In this document: positions 1 through 10,588 of the stretch, in pieces
Layout: the number at the start of each line of letters is the position of its first letter
Position numbering within the stretch: position 1 is the first letter of the stretch
NCBI RefSeq assembly: GCF_040712315.1
Contig: NC_134019.1
Location: forward strand, 34,753,873 to 34,817,872
Length of the DNA: 64,000 nt
Reading direction: 5' to 3'
Source of the DNA: Castanea sativa
Lineage: Eukaryota; Streptophyta; Magnoliopsida; Fagales; Fagaceae
Translations under genes and position numbers: made by a program
The notes under the pieces: model-generated
Database searches by the model: none
What the model was told of the DNA's origin: nothing
The model's input: only the letters and a program-made list of their open reading frames with translations

Positions 1-872
1 GGTCAGGCAATTGTGGGCCATCGATGGTTGTGGTCTGACAATTGTGGGCTGTCATGGGTTGTGGTTCGATGGTCATGGATCATAGGTCTAATGACTGTGG
101 TTTTGATTTTGGGTTATAGGTCGTGGTTTGATGGTCCGATGGTCGTGGGTGGTGGTAACAATGGTCAGATGGTCGGCGATTATGGTCCGATGGGCATAGG
201 TTGTGGGTCACGGTGTAGTGTTTTTAATTATGGAACTGTGGGCTTCGGTCAGGGTCTTCACCGATCTACTAGTTGAGGGGTGTGAGTCGAATTTAGTGGC
301 AGCGGGATGGTGAGTTGTGGGTCTAGGTTGTAGTGGGTTTAAGGTGTGGTGGGTCATGGTGCAATAGATCGACGTGATGGGTTGCTTTTGTGGAGGTTTT
401 CCATGGTGGGTTTGATGTTGTGGGTTGAATCTAGGTTGAAGGGTTGCCATGGTGGGTTGAGCAATAGATCAGTAGTGGAGAGTTACTGTGGTGGGTTAGC
501 TGTTTTTGTTGTGGATTTTCATTATGGGTCAGGTTCATGGTGGTTGTGGAGTTTTATGGGTTTCTTGTGTGTGTGTGTGTGTGTGTTTTGCTTGGTGATT
601 TGATTGGCAATGGTGGATTAGGATGTTGGTTTGCAGTGTGTTTTTTTGCTTGGTGGGGTTGGTGGTGGTGGCAATGGGTTGAGAAAGAGAGAGATAGAGG
701 AGAGAGAGACAAGAAGAATAAAAAATAATAAAGAAAGAATATTTAAGTGAAGTGTTAAAAAAAATAAAAGTTTTGATGTAAAGGATATTGTAAAATAACG
801 TGTTATATGTTATAAAGTTGGTTTTTTAGATGGTAAATGTTAAATATTTTAGAATCTTTGATGAGAATGCTC
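1..872 (-). mobile_element. PIF/Harbinger-like inverted-repeat element, partial (one end only)
   Basis: The segment ends at 872 in GAGAATGCTC followed by TAA. Read on the minus strand it starts GAGCATTCTC, then an AT-rich stretch, then a CT-rich tract (about 675-720), then long CAACCCACCAC-type low-complexity sequence. The element at 1077-9920 has the same order of parts and the same GAGCATC terminus next to TAA, so I read 1-872 as an inverted relative whose other end lies outside the window. A TG microsatellite sits at about 567-587. No transposase is visible; the open frames here are products of the strand-biased G/T composition. The superfamily is inferred from the TAA duplication and terminus only. 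Confidence 0.5.
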
Positions 873-1361
873 TAAATAGAGAAAGAGATGTACACTAAAG
901 AAAGAGATAGATATTAATAAAATAATACTATAATATAAAAAATATTATTTAAATAGATCAGAGTATATAATAGATAAACTCATGTGAATGTTTTAGAAAA
1001 ATAATGATATATAATAGAAAAAGTAAAGTTTTAATGATAAAATGGAATATTTTAGAAATGGTCTTACACACCCTAAGAGCATCCACAATGGGGAATTCTA
1101 TCATATTTTATTTTACCATCCCAAAAAGCTACTTTATCAATTATACAATACCATTTTACAATTCACCCAACATCTCAACTTTTATTTTACCATACTACAC
1201 ATTAAAATAATATAAAATAAATATAAAAATAATATAAAAATATTTCTTACTTCTCTCTCTAATCTCTTCTCTCTCCAATCTCTGTTTCTCTCTCTCAACC
1301 ACCCACCACAGTCACCACCATCACCACCACCACACCATCACCACACCATCACCACCCACGT

Positions 1362-2376
1362 TGTTAGGACATATGCATTTCACTTGTTTAGAACATATGT
1401 CATTCATTATTTATGTAATTGGCTAATCCTTTGTCAAAACGCACTTTACTTGTAATTGGGTAGATTTAGGATAAGGTTAATACTTCAAAAAACAAGGTTT
1501 CAAGATTAACTGTTAAAGCCATGCAAGTCTGTTCAAAAAACAAATTGAGAAGTGCTCTTCATTAAAGCTCGACAGCTGGCTCAACAGTTGCATCTATCGA
1601 GCTTTAAGAAGTTGTTCTAGCCCTGAGGCTCGACAGCTGCTCGATAACACCTCAACACTTGTAGCTGTCGAGATTTAAGAAAAACATATTCCTAGTTCTG
1701 TTTTAACTCTAATCCGTGGATGTGTCTTTGGGCCTTCTTTTCTCCTAACCCTAGACATATAAAAAAAATTATTTTAACGGCCGTCAAAGTGTGGCAAGTT
1801 GCACAAGCATTAAGAATACCTTGTTCATGCAAATTGTAACTTGAAACGAAGTTCTTGCCCTAGTTCATCTCTTTTGTGAAGAAGTTACTGTCTCTTTACA
1901 CCGTAGGGTTTTGTAACCAAGCATCTTCTTGATCGTCATTGTATGGATGAATTGAAGAACTTTGCAGCCAACAAATCTTCTCTAGTTGGTGATTAAAGTC
2001 GCGTACTGGGATCCGCGCAATTGGTTAGTCATGTACTTAGGAGCCGTGCATTGAAAGGAGAAACTGTCACTACAGAACAAGTCCAATTGGGTATTAGGGT
2101 AAAGGTTCAACTGTAGGTTGGTAAGGTACTTGAGATTCCTTTACTTGTAACTGTTTGTTGTGATAATTGAGTTTCAAGAGTAGTGACCTTAAAATCACCC
2201 GGTAGGATTTTTGCCGTGTAGGTTTTCTACATTCATAAACAAATCACCATGTCATTTACTTTCCGCTGCATACTTTAGTTTATTGGTGATTTGTTTGTGC
2301 TACCACACGTTTGCATGTTAATTTGATTAATTAATAAACTTGGCTAATTAATTAATTAATCTATCACAAGGGGTCA
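1362..2376 (+). repeat. 5' LTR of the gag-only element
   Basis: It begins TGTTAGGACATATG and matches 8088-9097 along its length with scattered substitutions and small indels. It contains a cluster of CTCGACAGCTG-type motifs (about 1565-1680). The matching block ends near GGGGTCAAT; I place the end at the CA at 2376. That leaves an unusually long gap of 21 bases before the primer-binding site, so the true end could lie a little further on. Confidence 0.75.
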
Positions 2377-2397
2377 ATACGTTTTTGGCCTATCAAG

Positions 2398-2409
2398 TGG
2401 TATCAGAGC
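2398..2409 (+). other. Primer-binding site (initiator Met tRNA type)
   Basis: TGGTATCAGAGC is the usual plant copia primer site, complementary to the 3' end of initiator methionine tRNA. It lies just downstream of the 5' LTR and fixes the plus orientation of the element. Confidence 0.8.
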
Positions 2410-2467
2410 AAACACACTCTGATTAGGTTTATCTTTGTATGTGTGATCCATTGACCCCTATTTGTCA

Positions 2468-4368
2468 TGGATAAAGGTCGATCTCTTATTATACCTTCTT
2501 GTTTGACAGTACTAATTATGCATATTGGAAAGTACGCATGAGAGTTTTCTTGCAGTCTCTAGATGAGAAGGTGTGGCAAGTTGTGAAGATAGGCTGGACC
2601 AAGCCTAAAGAAGCGCCAACCGATTGGGATAAAGCCAAGATCAAGGCGGCAAACTTCAACAGCAGAGCATTGAATGCCTTATTTAGTGCAGTCACTAATG
2701 AGGAGTTCATGAAGATATCCTCCACTGAAACTGCTAAGGAACTATGGACCATTCTCTAAACAACCTATGAGGGAATAAAGGCTATCAAAGATTCGAAGGT
2801 ACAAAGGCTCACTACAAGCTTTGAAGAAATTAAGATGGAAGAGGATAAGTCATTTGATGAAGTTCTATGCCAAGCTCAAGGACATAGTGAACTCAGCCTT
2901 TAATCTTGGGGAAACCATTCATGAACCTAAGATTGTAAGGAATGTGCTTAGATCTCTACCCGAGAGATTCCATGCCAAGATCACGGTGATAGAGGAATCA
3001 AAGGATATTGACAAGATTCCTCTGACTGAGTTGGTTGGTAATCTGCAAACTTATGAGCTAGGGTTGATAAGAATTGGCAAGTTGGGAAAAGGCAAAAGCA
3101 TGGCACTAAAGGCCAAGAGCAATGAGACAGATGAGTCATCAGACGATGAAGACTCTCAGATGAAGTCCTACATCACCAGACAATTCAAGAAATTCATGAA
3201 AATTGCCAATGAAAAAGGTTTCGACAAGGACTGTAGGCAATCTAGTTCTTCTTAGTTCAAGAGCCAAGATAAAGGGAAGAAGGATGCAAGGGATGGCGGT
3301 CAGTACATTATTCCCACAGGATCCAAATGCTTCGGATGTCAAGGTTTCGGTCACATAAAGCAGGAGTGTCCCACATATCTCAAGAGTATTGGGAAGAGCA
3401 AGGCACTAGCTGCTACCTTGAGCCACATTGAGCCTGAGGATGATTCTGACAATGAAGATGATGGAATTTTGAATGCCTTCACTGTCACTGTCAATCCTAC
3501 TGAATGGATTGTTGAAGATGTGGATGAAGAAGAGGAATTGGTGGAATCCAAGTTTGAAAAGATGGATGATCAAGATAATATCCATACAGCCTATGAGAAA
3601 CTGTACAAGCTTTCTGAGAAGCATGAGAAACTCTATAGGCTAGCCACCAAGAAGCTTAGTGATGTGGAACTTAATTGTGAGGAACTTTCCACAAAGGTTG
3701 ATGAAGTTAATCAAACTATTGGGGCACTGAGATTTGAGAACAACTTCTTGGCTGAGAAGATCAAGAAGCTTGAAGCGGAGTTGTTTCAAGTTAGAGCTCA
3801 ATTGGAGAAGGCATCAAGTGCGAAGCTGGATGAGATGTTCAGCATTCAGAAATCTGCTTCTGATCGAATAGGATTGGGGTATGAATTCTCTTCTTCTAAT
3901 AATACTTCTTCTAGTACTACTATTTTTGTTCCTCCTGCTAATAATATTAAAATTGAGAACAATGATGTTGAAACTGAATTAGCTAATGAGAACTTAGATA
4001 GTGATAAATCTATCTCAAGAGCACCCCCTAAGCCTGAGAAGAAGGACACTAAAAGCCCTAAGACTAAGAAGGCTAACTCTCAAAAGCCTAAACAGAAGAA
4101 GCAGCATCTCTGTCATCATTGTGGTGTTGCCGGTCATACTCGACCAAATTGCTATAAGTGGTTAGCCACTCAACAGAGCAATGGCATGATAGCATCTAGG
4201 AACCAGAATCAGCTTCAAACCTCTCTTGCTCCTCTTGGAGATCTTCTCAAAGCCCTCATGTTCCTTTCAAACTTGAACGGTTTCAATCCTTCCCCCTCAT
4301 CATCGGTTCAAGGTTTTGCTAAGAGGAAAGGTTCTTCCAAGGTGTGGAAGGAAAAGGGTTCCAAGTGA
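2468..4368 (+). pseudogene. gag: Decayed copia-type gag polyprotein, two zinc knuckles and coiled coil
   Basis: Gag would form the retroelement particle. The likely start is the ATG at 2468, with a frame break near 2495 before the FDSTNYAYWKVRM motif typical of the N-terminus of copia gag. The frame is stopped at 2757 (TAA), shifts near 2860, and is stopped again at 3253 (TAG). The pieces 2821-3255 and 3418-4368 share one frame. Two CX2CX4HX4C knuckles are visible: CFGCQGFGHIKQEC at about 3328-3369 and CHHCGVAGHTRPNC at about 4111-4152. Between them lie an acidic stretch and a Leu/Lys/Glu-rich coiled coil (about 3590-3840), an arrangement I associate with large copia gags. In an autonomous copia element protease and integrase would follow; here the frame ends at 4368 with no pol behind it. 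Confidence 0.8.
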
Positions 4369-6343
4369 CTTATTCACTTTTTCTCTCTCTCCCTTTCTTG
4401 TTTTTGTTTTGCATTACTTGTGTGTTTTGCTTTCTGTTTTTGAGTCAGTCTAGTTTTGTGCATTGTTTTATCTTGTTTAACATGTTTTTGTTTGTGTGTT
4501 TTCAGTTTTGTTTTATTTTTTTTTTTTCAAAAAAAAAATTGAAAAATCATAAAAATACAAAAACAGCGTATGCTTTGTGTACATCGGTTCTTGTGAACCT
4601 TAAAATGGCCATTGAAACAGAGTTTTCTAAATTTTGTATCTTTTGTAGCTTAGATGAGCATCTCTATGCACAACTAAGTAAGTAAACTTTGTAACTTTTT
4701 TTTTATAATGAGTAAGGTTAAGTGATCTCTTGAACTTAACACGTATTACTCTTTTTGACGGGTTGAACTAGAAAATCATAAGAGAAAGGCATAAATAACC
4801 ATCTCACCATTGTTACTCGCCAATCATGATATGACATCTGCATGCTTCGGCATAGCAAAAGTGCAATGTCAAAAGCTTAACATAACTGGGTATCTCTTTC
4901 TCTCTTTCATATACCCATGCATGATATGCTTAATAAAAAGAAAATATGCAAAGAAAATAAAAAGAAAAAAGATATAAAAAAAATGCTTTAAATATGATTG
5001 CAATCATGTTTTCTAGGAGATGTGGGAGTTATAGGATGTACCTCAAAGATGATAGTCCCCATCAAACAGTGATAATTGTGTGTGAGTTAGAGTGATTTTC
5101 TCATATCTCAAATCGTCATAACATAGAGACAATTGTGCAATCTTGCGATATTTTCACACACAACACGCAATATTCTTTGCTACTTTTGATACATGTGCAG
5201 GTACAATGTGATTTAGCCATCACAAGGTTTACATGTGTTGATGTATACTCACTAAACTGTCTTAACTTGTTTTTGAAATATAAAATTGGTTAGACGTGTT
5301 TAGTGTGTGAGTGTGTGTTTTGAGATCCATGTGCTTAAGATTGTTGCTGAGAGATGTTTTTGAGAGTCTTTTGTGTTGATTGGATCATTGGTTGAGTTGC
5401 ATGATTGATTGCATTCATGTTTGTGTTTTTCCCTTCTTGAAAAACTATTTTGAAAAGTTGGCTCAACACCTCCTCGACACCTCCTCGATACCTGGTTGTC
5501 TGTCGAGCTTCTCAGCTTTTTCTTATCGCAATCTCGATAGCTTCTCGACACCTTCTGGATCGATCGAGAAACTTTCTGTCCTCTCGATAGCTTCTCACAC
5601 CTTCTGGATCGATCGAGAAACTTTTTGTCCTCTCGATAGCTTCTTGATACCTGGTGGATCGATCGAGATTCAGCTTTCTTGTTTGTGTTTGGTTCTCGAC
5701 ACCTTCTCGATAGCTGGATCTGTCGACGTGTATTTCTCGACACCTACCTCGACAGATGTCTCAACACCTCTCAATACCCGCATCTGTCAGGATTTACTAA
5801 GGTTCTATATAAATGTTCTGTGCGATCCGGTTCTCATTTCTCTCGATCTCTCTCTTGACACTTTTGTCTTTTCAACTTCTCAAACTCTCTCTCTCACTCC
5901 AAATCTTTTTCTCAAGATTTCTCAAAGCTTCTTCAAGTTTTTCTTTGGTAAGCTTCTTTTTCATCATTCTACATGCATTTCATGTTTTTGAAACCTAGAT
6001 TTTGGGGTTTTTGAAAATTTTGGGGTTTTTCAAATTTGATGAGTTTGTGTTGAAACTTTTGGGATGAGTTTTGTAGTTTTGATCTTAAAAACTCCATGCA
6101 TTACATCACATTAGCATTCTAACAGTATTCTCATGCAGTTAGATGTGTGAAATATGTTTGTGTGCTGGTAGGATTGGATTGGGCTAAGCCCATGATGTTT
6201 TTCATAGTGCATGTCACATGTTCATGTATTCCCTATGCATACGTCCTTTCTTTTCAATATACTTGTTATAGCTGAATTGTTTTGGGACTTTTCTGATTGT
6301 TTCTGTCTCCCCCCTTCTCTCTCTGTTTGCGTTAGTAGTGTCT
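4369..6343. other. Non-coding spacer of the gag-only element
   Basis: There is no recognisable coding sequence. The stretch holds poly-T and poly-A tracts near 4510-4540, an AT-rich part to about 5300, the CTCGAYAGC-type tandem repeats listed separately, and then a pyrimidine-rich leader (about 5830-6340) before the second ORF. Open frames across the tandem repeats on both strands are repeat-driven. Confidence 0.5.
5455..5800 (+). repeat. Short tandem repeats with CTCGATAGC/CTCGACACC motifs
   Basis: Motifs such as CTCGATAGCTTCTCGACACC and TGGATCGATCGAGAAAC recur. Three near-identical units of about 50 bp start near 5533, 5583 and 5633. The same CTCGACAGCTG / CTGTCGAG vocabulary occurs in both LTRs of this element (about 1565-1680 and 8290-8390), so the motif is shared between the LTR and the spacer. 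Confidence 0.7.
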
Positions 6344-7533
6344 ATGACACCTAAACGTAAGTCTATTCCGACCCAGAACTCTCTTTGTTCTAGGGCCTCT
6401 TCATCTCCTAATTCCACTCCTATCTGTGTTCAGTTCCGTGATGAGAAAGCCTATCAGGACTTCTTGGAGAACTTCTCTAAACGAGGTGTTCATTCAGAAC
6501 GCCACATTGTTCTGGCAAACTTTGCCGACACAGACCTTCCCGATGTCTTTCACAAACAGGAATGGGAGTCATTGTGTGACATCCCGGTCACTTGTCCTTC
6601 CGTGCTGATTCAAGAGTTTTACTCCAAACATGCATGGATTCGATTATTCAGTACCTCTCTTTCTCACTCACGTTCGAGGTACGAGCATAGTTGTCACACC
6701 GGAGTTGGTTTCCGATGTGCTCCATGTTTCGAGGGTTGCACATCCTAACTACCTTGGTTGTAAGCGTCTACAGACTGTGTCCAAAGACGAGATGATTTCT
6801 ACTTTCTGTGAGCGCCCTTCTGATTGGGGTGAGCGCCAGTTTACGTCATGTTGACCTTTTGCTAAAGGTCCTCGTTTTCTAAACATGGTAATGACTTTTT
6901 TTTTTACATCCTCTCTCTCATTACAACTCTATCACAGAGCCTCGTGCTTGTTTTCTGTTGTCTCTTATTGAGGATCTTACCATTGACTTTCCTTCGCATT
7001 TTATCTTTTCCATCTTAGATTTGTATAAGGATATGGTTACCCGTGATAAGCTCATCTTTCCTTCCGCTATCACGAGGATTTTACGCCATTTTTCTATCCA
7101 TTTTCCTGTCTCCAACCCTTTTTCTGTTATGGTTGCCATAGATGCCGCTACTGTAAAATGTAGTGAGGCGCAGTTTTAGTCGCGTCAGACATGTTCAACT
7201 GCTCCCTCCTCCCGTTCCACTCCATCCAGATCTGCTCGTGCTTCATCCGCTCCCTCCTCTTCTTCGAGCAATGTGTCACTAGGAGATATCATAGCGCAGC
7301 TTCAGCGCATGAATGCTCGCCTCAATATATTCTCTACAAAGTTGTATCATGTGAATGTTTGTGTTGGTCGCATTGCTAGGCGATAGGCGACCATGGGTGG
7401 TTTTGCTCCTAAGGCTTCTCCTCCACCACCTCCTATGGCTTCCACATCTAGGGATGATGATGGTGATGACGATGATGCTTCGGATGATGATGATGATGGA
7501 GATGCTAGCTCTACCGACGAGATGTCTACTTGA
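6344..7533 (+). pseudogene. Decayed putative plant transposon protein ORF inside the LTR element
   Basis: Successive frames give FRDEKAYQDFL, PDVFHKQEW, a VLIQEFYSKH motif, VRGTSIVVTPELVSDVLHV, then SHYN, LLSLIEDLTIDFPSH and RDKLIFPSAITRIL. I recognise this order as the domain annotated in many plant genomes as putative plant transposon protein (Pfam Transposase_32, PF20167, by recollection). Its biochemical role is not established. The likely start is the ATG at 6344, since MTPKRK follows a pyrimidine-rich leader. The frame is broken near 6632, stopped near 6852, shifted near 6895 and stopped at 7177. The C-terminal part is Ser/Pro-rich and then an acidic Asp run ending in DEMST (stop 7531). 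With gag it forms the whole coding capacity of the element. Confidence 0.6.
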
Positions 7534-8087
7534 CACTCTACCCTTTGTCATTCATGACAAAAAGGGGGAGTAGTTTTGGGTTATGTGAATAGTCATGCTT
7601 AGAGAGAGTTTGTATAGGGACTTTTTGATAGGGGGTGTTGAGTGCTGATGGATGTAGTGAGGATTACTTGTATCTTTTTCTTTTCTTTACTTTAGATACA
7701 TAATCTTCTTGTATCTAGGTCTTGTGACCATTATTACATACATTGTGCTCATTTTGTTATATATATGATGTTGTATGTTTCTTTCACCTATCTCTACATG
7801 TGTTGTTTCTTTTCTTTCTTTATACACATGTTTCTTTATTTTTATACAGTCTATTATTTTTGTTTCACACTAAGATGCCTTGATGAGTTTTGTTTAAAGT
7901 GTTTCAGAAATACAGGTTGTCAAAGTCTACTTGTCATAAACTCTCTTCTTGCAAAGTTGTTCAAGAGTTTGTGTTAGGATAGATTTTATTGTATTTAACA
8001 AGTGTATATGAGTTTAGTGATTTATGACTTCTCTTATATGTTCATTTGTTGGTTGTGGTTTTGTCACGGATTGCCAAAGAGGGAGAT
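7534..8087 (+). other. 3' untranslated region and polypurine tract of the gag-only element
   Basis: AT-rich sequence with no credible ORF follows the second ORF and ends in the purine run CCAAAGAGGGAGAT (8074-8087) directly against the 3' LTR. That is the expected position of the plus-strand priming tract. Confidence 0.65.
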
Positions 8088-9097
8088 TGTTAGGACATAT
8101 GTGTTTCACTTGTTTACAACATATGTCATTCATTATTTATGTAATTGGCTAATCTTTTGTCAAAACGCACTTTACTTGTAATTGGGTAAATTTAGGATGA
8201 GATTAATGCTTCAAGAAATAAGGTTTCAACATCAACTGTTAAAGCCATGCAAGTCTGTCCAAGAAACAAGTTAAGAAGTGCTCTTTATTAAAGCTCGACA
8301 GCTGCATCTATCGAGCTTTAAGAAGCTGTTCTAGTCTCGAGACTCGACAGCTGCTCGACAGCACCTCGACACTTGTAGCTGTCGAGATTTAAGAAAAACA
8401 GATTCCTAGTTCTGTTTTAACTCTAATCCGTGGATGTGTCTTTGGGCCTTCTTTTCTCCTAATCCTAGACATATAAAAGGATTATTTTAAGGGCCGTCAA
8501 AGTGTGGCAAATTGCACAAGCGTTGAGAATTTCTTGTTCATGCAAATTGTAACTTGAAACCAAGTTCTTGCCCTAGTTCATCTCTCTTGTAAAGAAGTTG
8601 CTGTGTCTTTGTACCGTAGGGTTTCGTAACCAAACATTTTCTTGATCTTCATCGTGTAGATGAATTGAAGAACTTTGCAGCCAACAAATCTTCTCTAGTT
8701 GGTGATTAAAGTCGCATACTGGGATCTGCGCAATTGGTTAGTCACGTACTTGGGAGCCGTGCATTGAAAGGAGAAACTGTCACTACACTACAGAACAAGT
8801 CCAATTGGGTATTGGGGTAAGGGTTCAACTGTAGGTTGGTAAGATACTTGGGATTCCTTTACTTGTAACTGCTTGTTATGATAATAGTGGAGTTTCGGGA
8901 GTGGTGACCTTAAAATCACCTGGTGGGGTTTTTGCCGTGTAAGTTTTCCCCATTCGTAAACAAATCACCGTGTCATTTACTTTCCGCTGCATACTTTAGT
9001 TTATTGGTGATTTGTTTGTGCTACCACACGTTTGCATGTTAAATTGATTAATTAATAAACTTGGCAAATTAATTAATTAATCTATCACAAGGAGTCA
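8088..9097 (+). repeat. 3' LTR of the gag-only element
   Basis: It begins TGTTAGGACATATG and follows the 5' LTR (1362-2376) collinearly. The match stops after GGAGTCAAT (9099), beyond which sequence of the host PIF-like element resumes. The many differences between the two LTRs suggest it is older than the 15-kb gypsy element at 41201-56347. Confidence 0.75.
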
Positions 9098-9244
9098 ATC
9101 TGAGCAAACCCACAATTCCCACCACCAACCACAACCACAAGAAAGAGCAACCACAGAGAAAAAAAAAAACACAAAGAAGACTCTGAAAACCACCAACAAC
9201 AACCACATCCACAAGAAACAACCACCACATAATCATCAAGTGAA

Positions 9245-9275
<31 letters not shown>

Positions 9276-9933
9276 TATTGAAACCCAAAAACCCACCACT
9301 GTTGATCTCGCCGATCTAGAAACCCACCACCTCCGATCTCACCAATATTGAAACCCACCACGTTAATCTCCACCTTGTCATTCCACCGCGCCGATCAGCA
9401 AACCCAATACTAAAATCCATCAACCCACAACCAAAATCGACCCATGACTAAAACCCACTCATGACAGCAACTATAGAGAGAAACCCACTCACGATGGAAA
9501 CCCACCCATGACTGAAATCCACCATCCCCCAACACCACCGACCTAGACCCACGCCGCCACACAACCCATGCCGCCACCACCACATCAATAGAACTTTTAT
9601 GCCATGCCTACCTTTGCCGCTACCACCACCACATGGGGTTTTGGGTTTGAGAAAAGGGTGTTTTAGGTTTGAGAAGTAAAGAGGGCAGAACAAGAACAAG
9701 GGAGAGAGAAGAGATGGAAGACGGGGAGAGAAAGAGAGAGAAAATAATAAATTTATATAGAGAGAATAAAATATATTAAAAATTATACAATTGAGCTACA
9801 ATATGATTCTACATTTAGAATCGCACTGTAGCACAAAATTTTTTTTTTTCAATACTTACATTTTACTAGTTTTAATGGAGCGAGTATTTTGGACCTGTAC
9901 CCTTTCCACTGTTGATGCTCTAAGAATGGCCCA

Positions 9934-10066
9934 GTGTCTAATCATCTCAAAAATAAAATATTGTTATATGTGACCCACCATTTCTAGGTGTGTAATTACA
10001 TACCTGGGAATGAACAAAAGAGATATTACGGCCCGTAGGTGTTTGATCTTTGAGATGATTAGACAC
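9934..10066. repeat. 18-bp perfect inverted repeat around a 97-bp loop
   Basis: GTGTCTAATCATCTCAAA at 9934-9951 is the exact reverse complement of 10049-10066. The arms could be the ends of a tiny MITE or a stem-forming segment. No target duplication was recognised. Confidence 0.6.
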
Positions 10067-10203
10067 CCCACTATCTTAAGGTGTTTTGAGTCTCACTTGC
10101 CAAATGAACAAAAGAGAGAAGATTTCTGCACCCCAGGTATCACACGGTTTAAACTTTTAGCACAACGTCGCACACTCTTCCTAGTCGTCCTTTTATCTCC
10201 TCC

Positions 10204-10210
10204 TATAAAT
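10204..10210 (+). promoter_or_regulatory. Possible TATA box of a small gene
   Basis: TATAAAT lies in the context CTCCTATAAATGGCC about 100 bp before an ATG-started open frame. Spacing is compatible with a transcription start near 10235. This is one motif and no more than suggestive. Confidence 0.3.
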
Positions 10211-10303
10211 GGCCGGGTAATAGTTAGCTAAACTGCTAAATTGTGTGAGTGAGAGTTCTTATTCTTTTCCTGTAATATTGATACAATTTCTTTTTGCAAC
10301 AGC

Positions 10304-10588
10304 TTGCATTTCAGCGTTAAAGACGTTATGAATATTGTGAACCTCCTGATCCTCGTTCTTAAACTCATTGCTAAACTCCGCAAGTGTATAAGATATTTCA
10401 GAAGCGGTGGCCAAACGGTGGTTAGCAGCAACGTGATCACCAGCGGTGACGGTACTACTGACAACCAAATAGGTATCGAACATCAGAATGTGGATGATAA
10501 CTCTATTGTAGCCTCTGTTGAAGCTTCTACATATGCAGGAAATGGCGTTCAGGCAAAAAGTACTCTTTTCTTACTGTATAATACTTAG
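10304..10588 (+). CDS. Hypothetical small ORF, possible first exon of a host gene truncated by a MITE
   Basis: The open frame has 94 codons with a possible TATA box 100 bp upstream. A second candidate start lies at 10328 (MNIVNLLILVLK). The N-terminus is hydrophobic and basic, and the rest is Ser/Thr/Asp-rich with VSSNVITSGDGTTDN. Codon content looks less AT-biased than the flanks. The stop TAG falls exactly at the junction with the MITE-like element that starts at about 10589, so the original frame may have continued. I do not recognise the family. It could be a real exon, a gene fragment or chance. Confidence 0.3.
   Translation: MHFSVKDVMNIVNLLILVLKLIAKLRKCIRYFRSGGQTVVSSNVITSGDGTTDNQIGIEHQNVDDNSIVASVEASTYAGNGVQAKSTLFLLYNT

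Larger units (their letters stand above)
1362..9097 (+). mobile_element. Non-autonomous copia-type LTR retrotransposon with gag and a second ORF but no pol
   Basis: Two direct repeats of about 1 kb (1362-2376 and 8088-9097) bound it. A primer-binding site matching initiator-Met tRNA follows the first repeat (TGGTATCAGAGC at 2398) and a purine tract precedes the second (8074-8087). The interior holds a decayed gag (2468-4368), a long non-coding spacer with short tandem repeats, and a decayed ORF resembling the putative plant transposon protein family (6344-7533). No protease, integrase, reverse transcriptase or RNase H is visible on either strand, so it would depend on a helper element. Gag-bearing, pol-less elements of this sort are known in plants as TR-GAG. 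I could not find a clean 5-bp target duplication; the 3' flank may be altered. Confidence 0.75.
1074..9923. mobile_element. PIF/Harbinger-like non-autonomous element with TAA TSD, split by an LTR element
   Basis: The left terminus at 1077 reads GAGCATCCACAATGG and the reverse complement of the right terminus at 9920 reads GAGCATCAACAGTGG, so 13 of 15 bases agree. Both ends abut TAA (1074-1076 and 9921-9923), the target duplication typical of PIF/Harbinger. Without the inserted LTR element (1362-9097) it would be about 1.1 kb. It is AT-rich near the ends, has CT/GA-rich tracts inside them (about 1245-1300 and 9690-9740), and holds CAACCCACCAC-type sequence in the centre, with an AT microsatellite at about 9252-9279. 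No transposase is seen. The nested LTR element shows this element is the older of the two. Confidence 0.55.

Noticed and set aside
13..728. Several plus- and minus-strand frames of 60-87 codons
   Set aside because: They arise from strongly G/T-biased low-complexity sequence; the products are Gly/Val/Trp strings with no domain, and frames are open on both strands.
2398..2409. tRNA gene
   Set aside because: Only the 12-base primer complement is present; there is no cloverleaf.
5300..5991. Overlapping long frames on both strands (147 and 203 codons)
   Set aside because: They run through the CTCGAYAGC tandem repeats, and simultaneous openness on both strands is explained by the repeat.
1357..9102. 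5-bp target duplication for the gag-only LTR element
   Set aside because: CACGT before the 5' LTR is not found after the 3' LTR (ATCTG or nearby), so no duplication is claimed.
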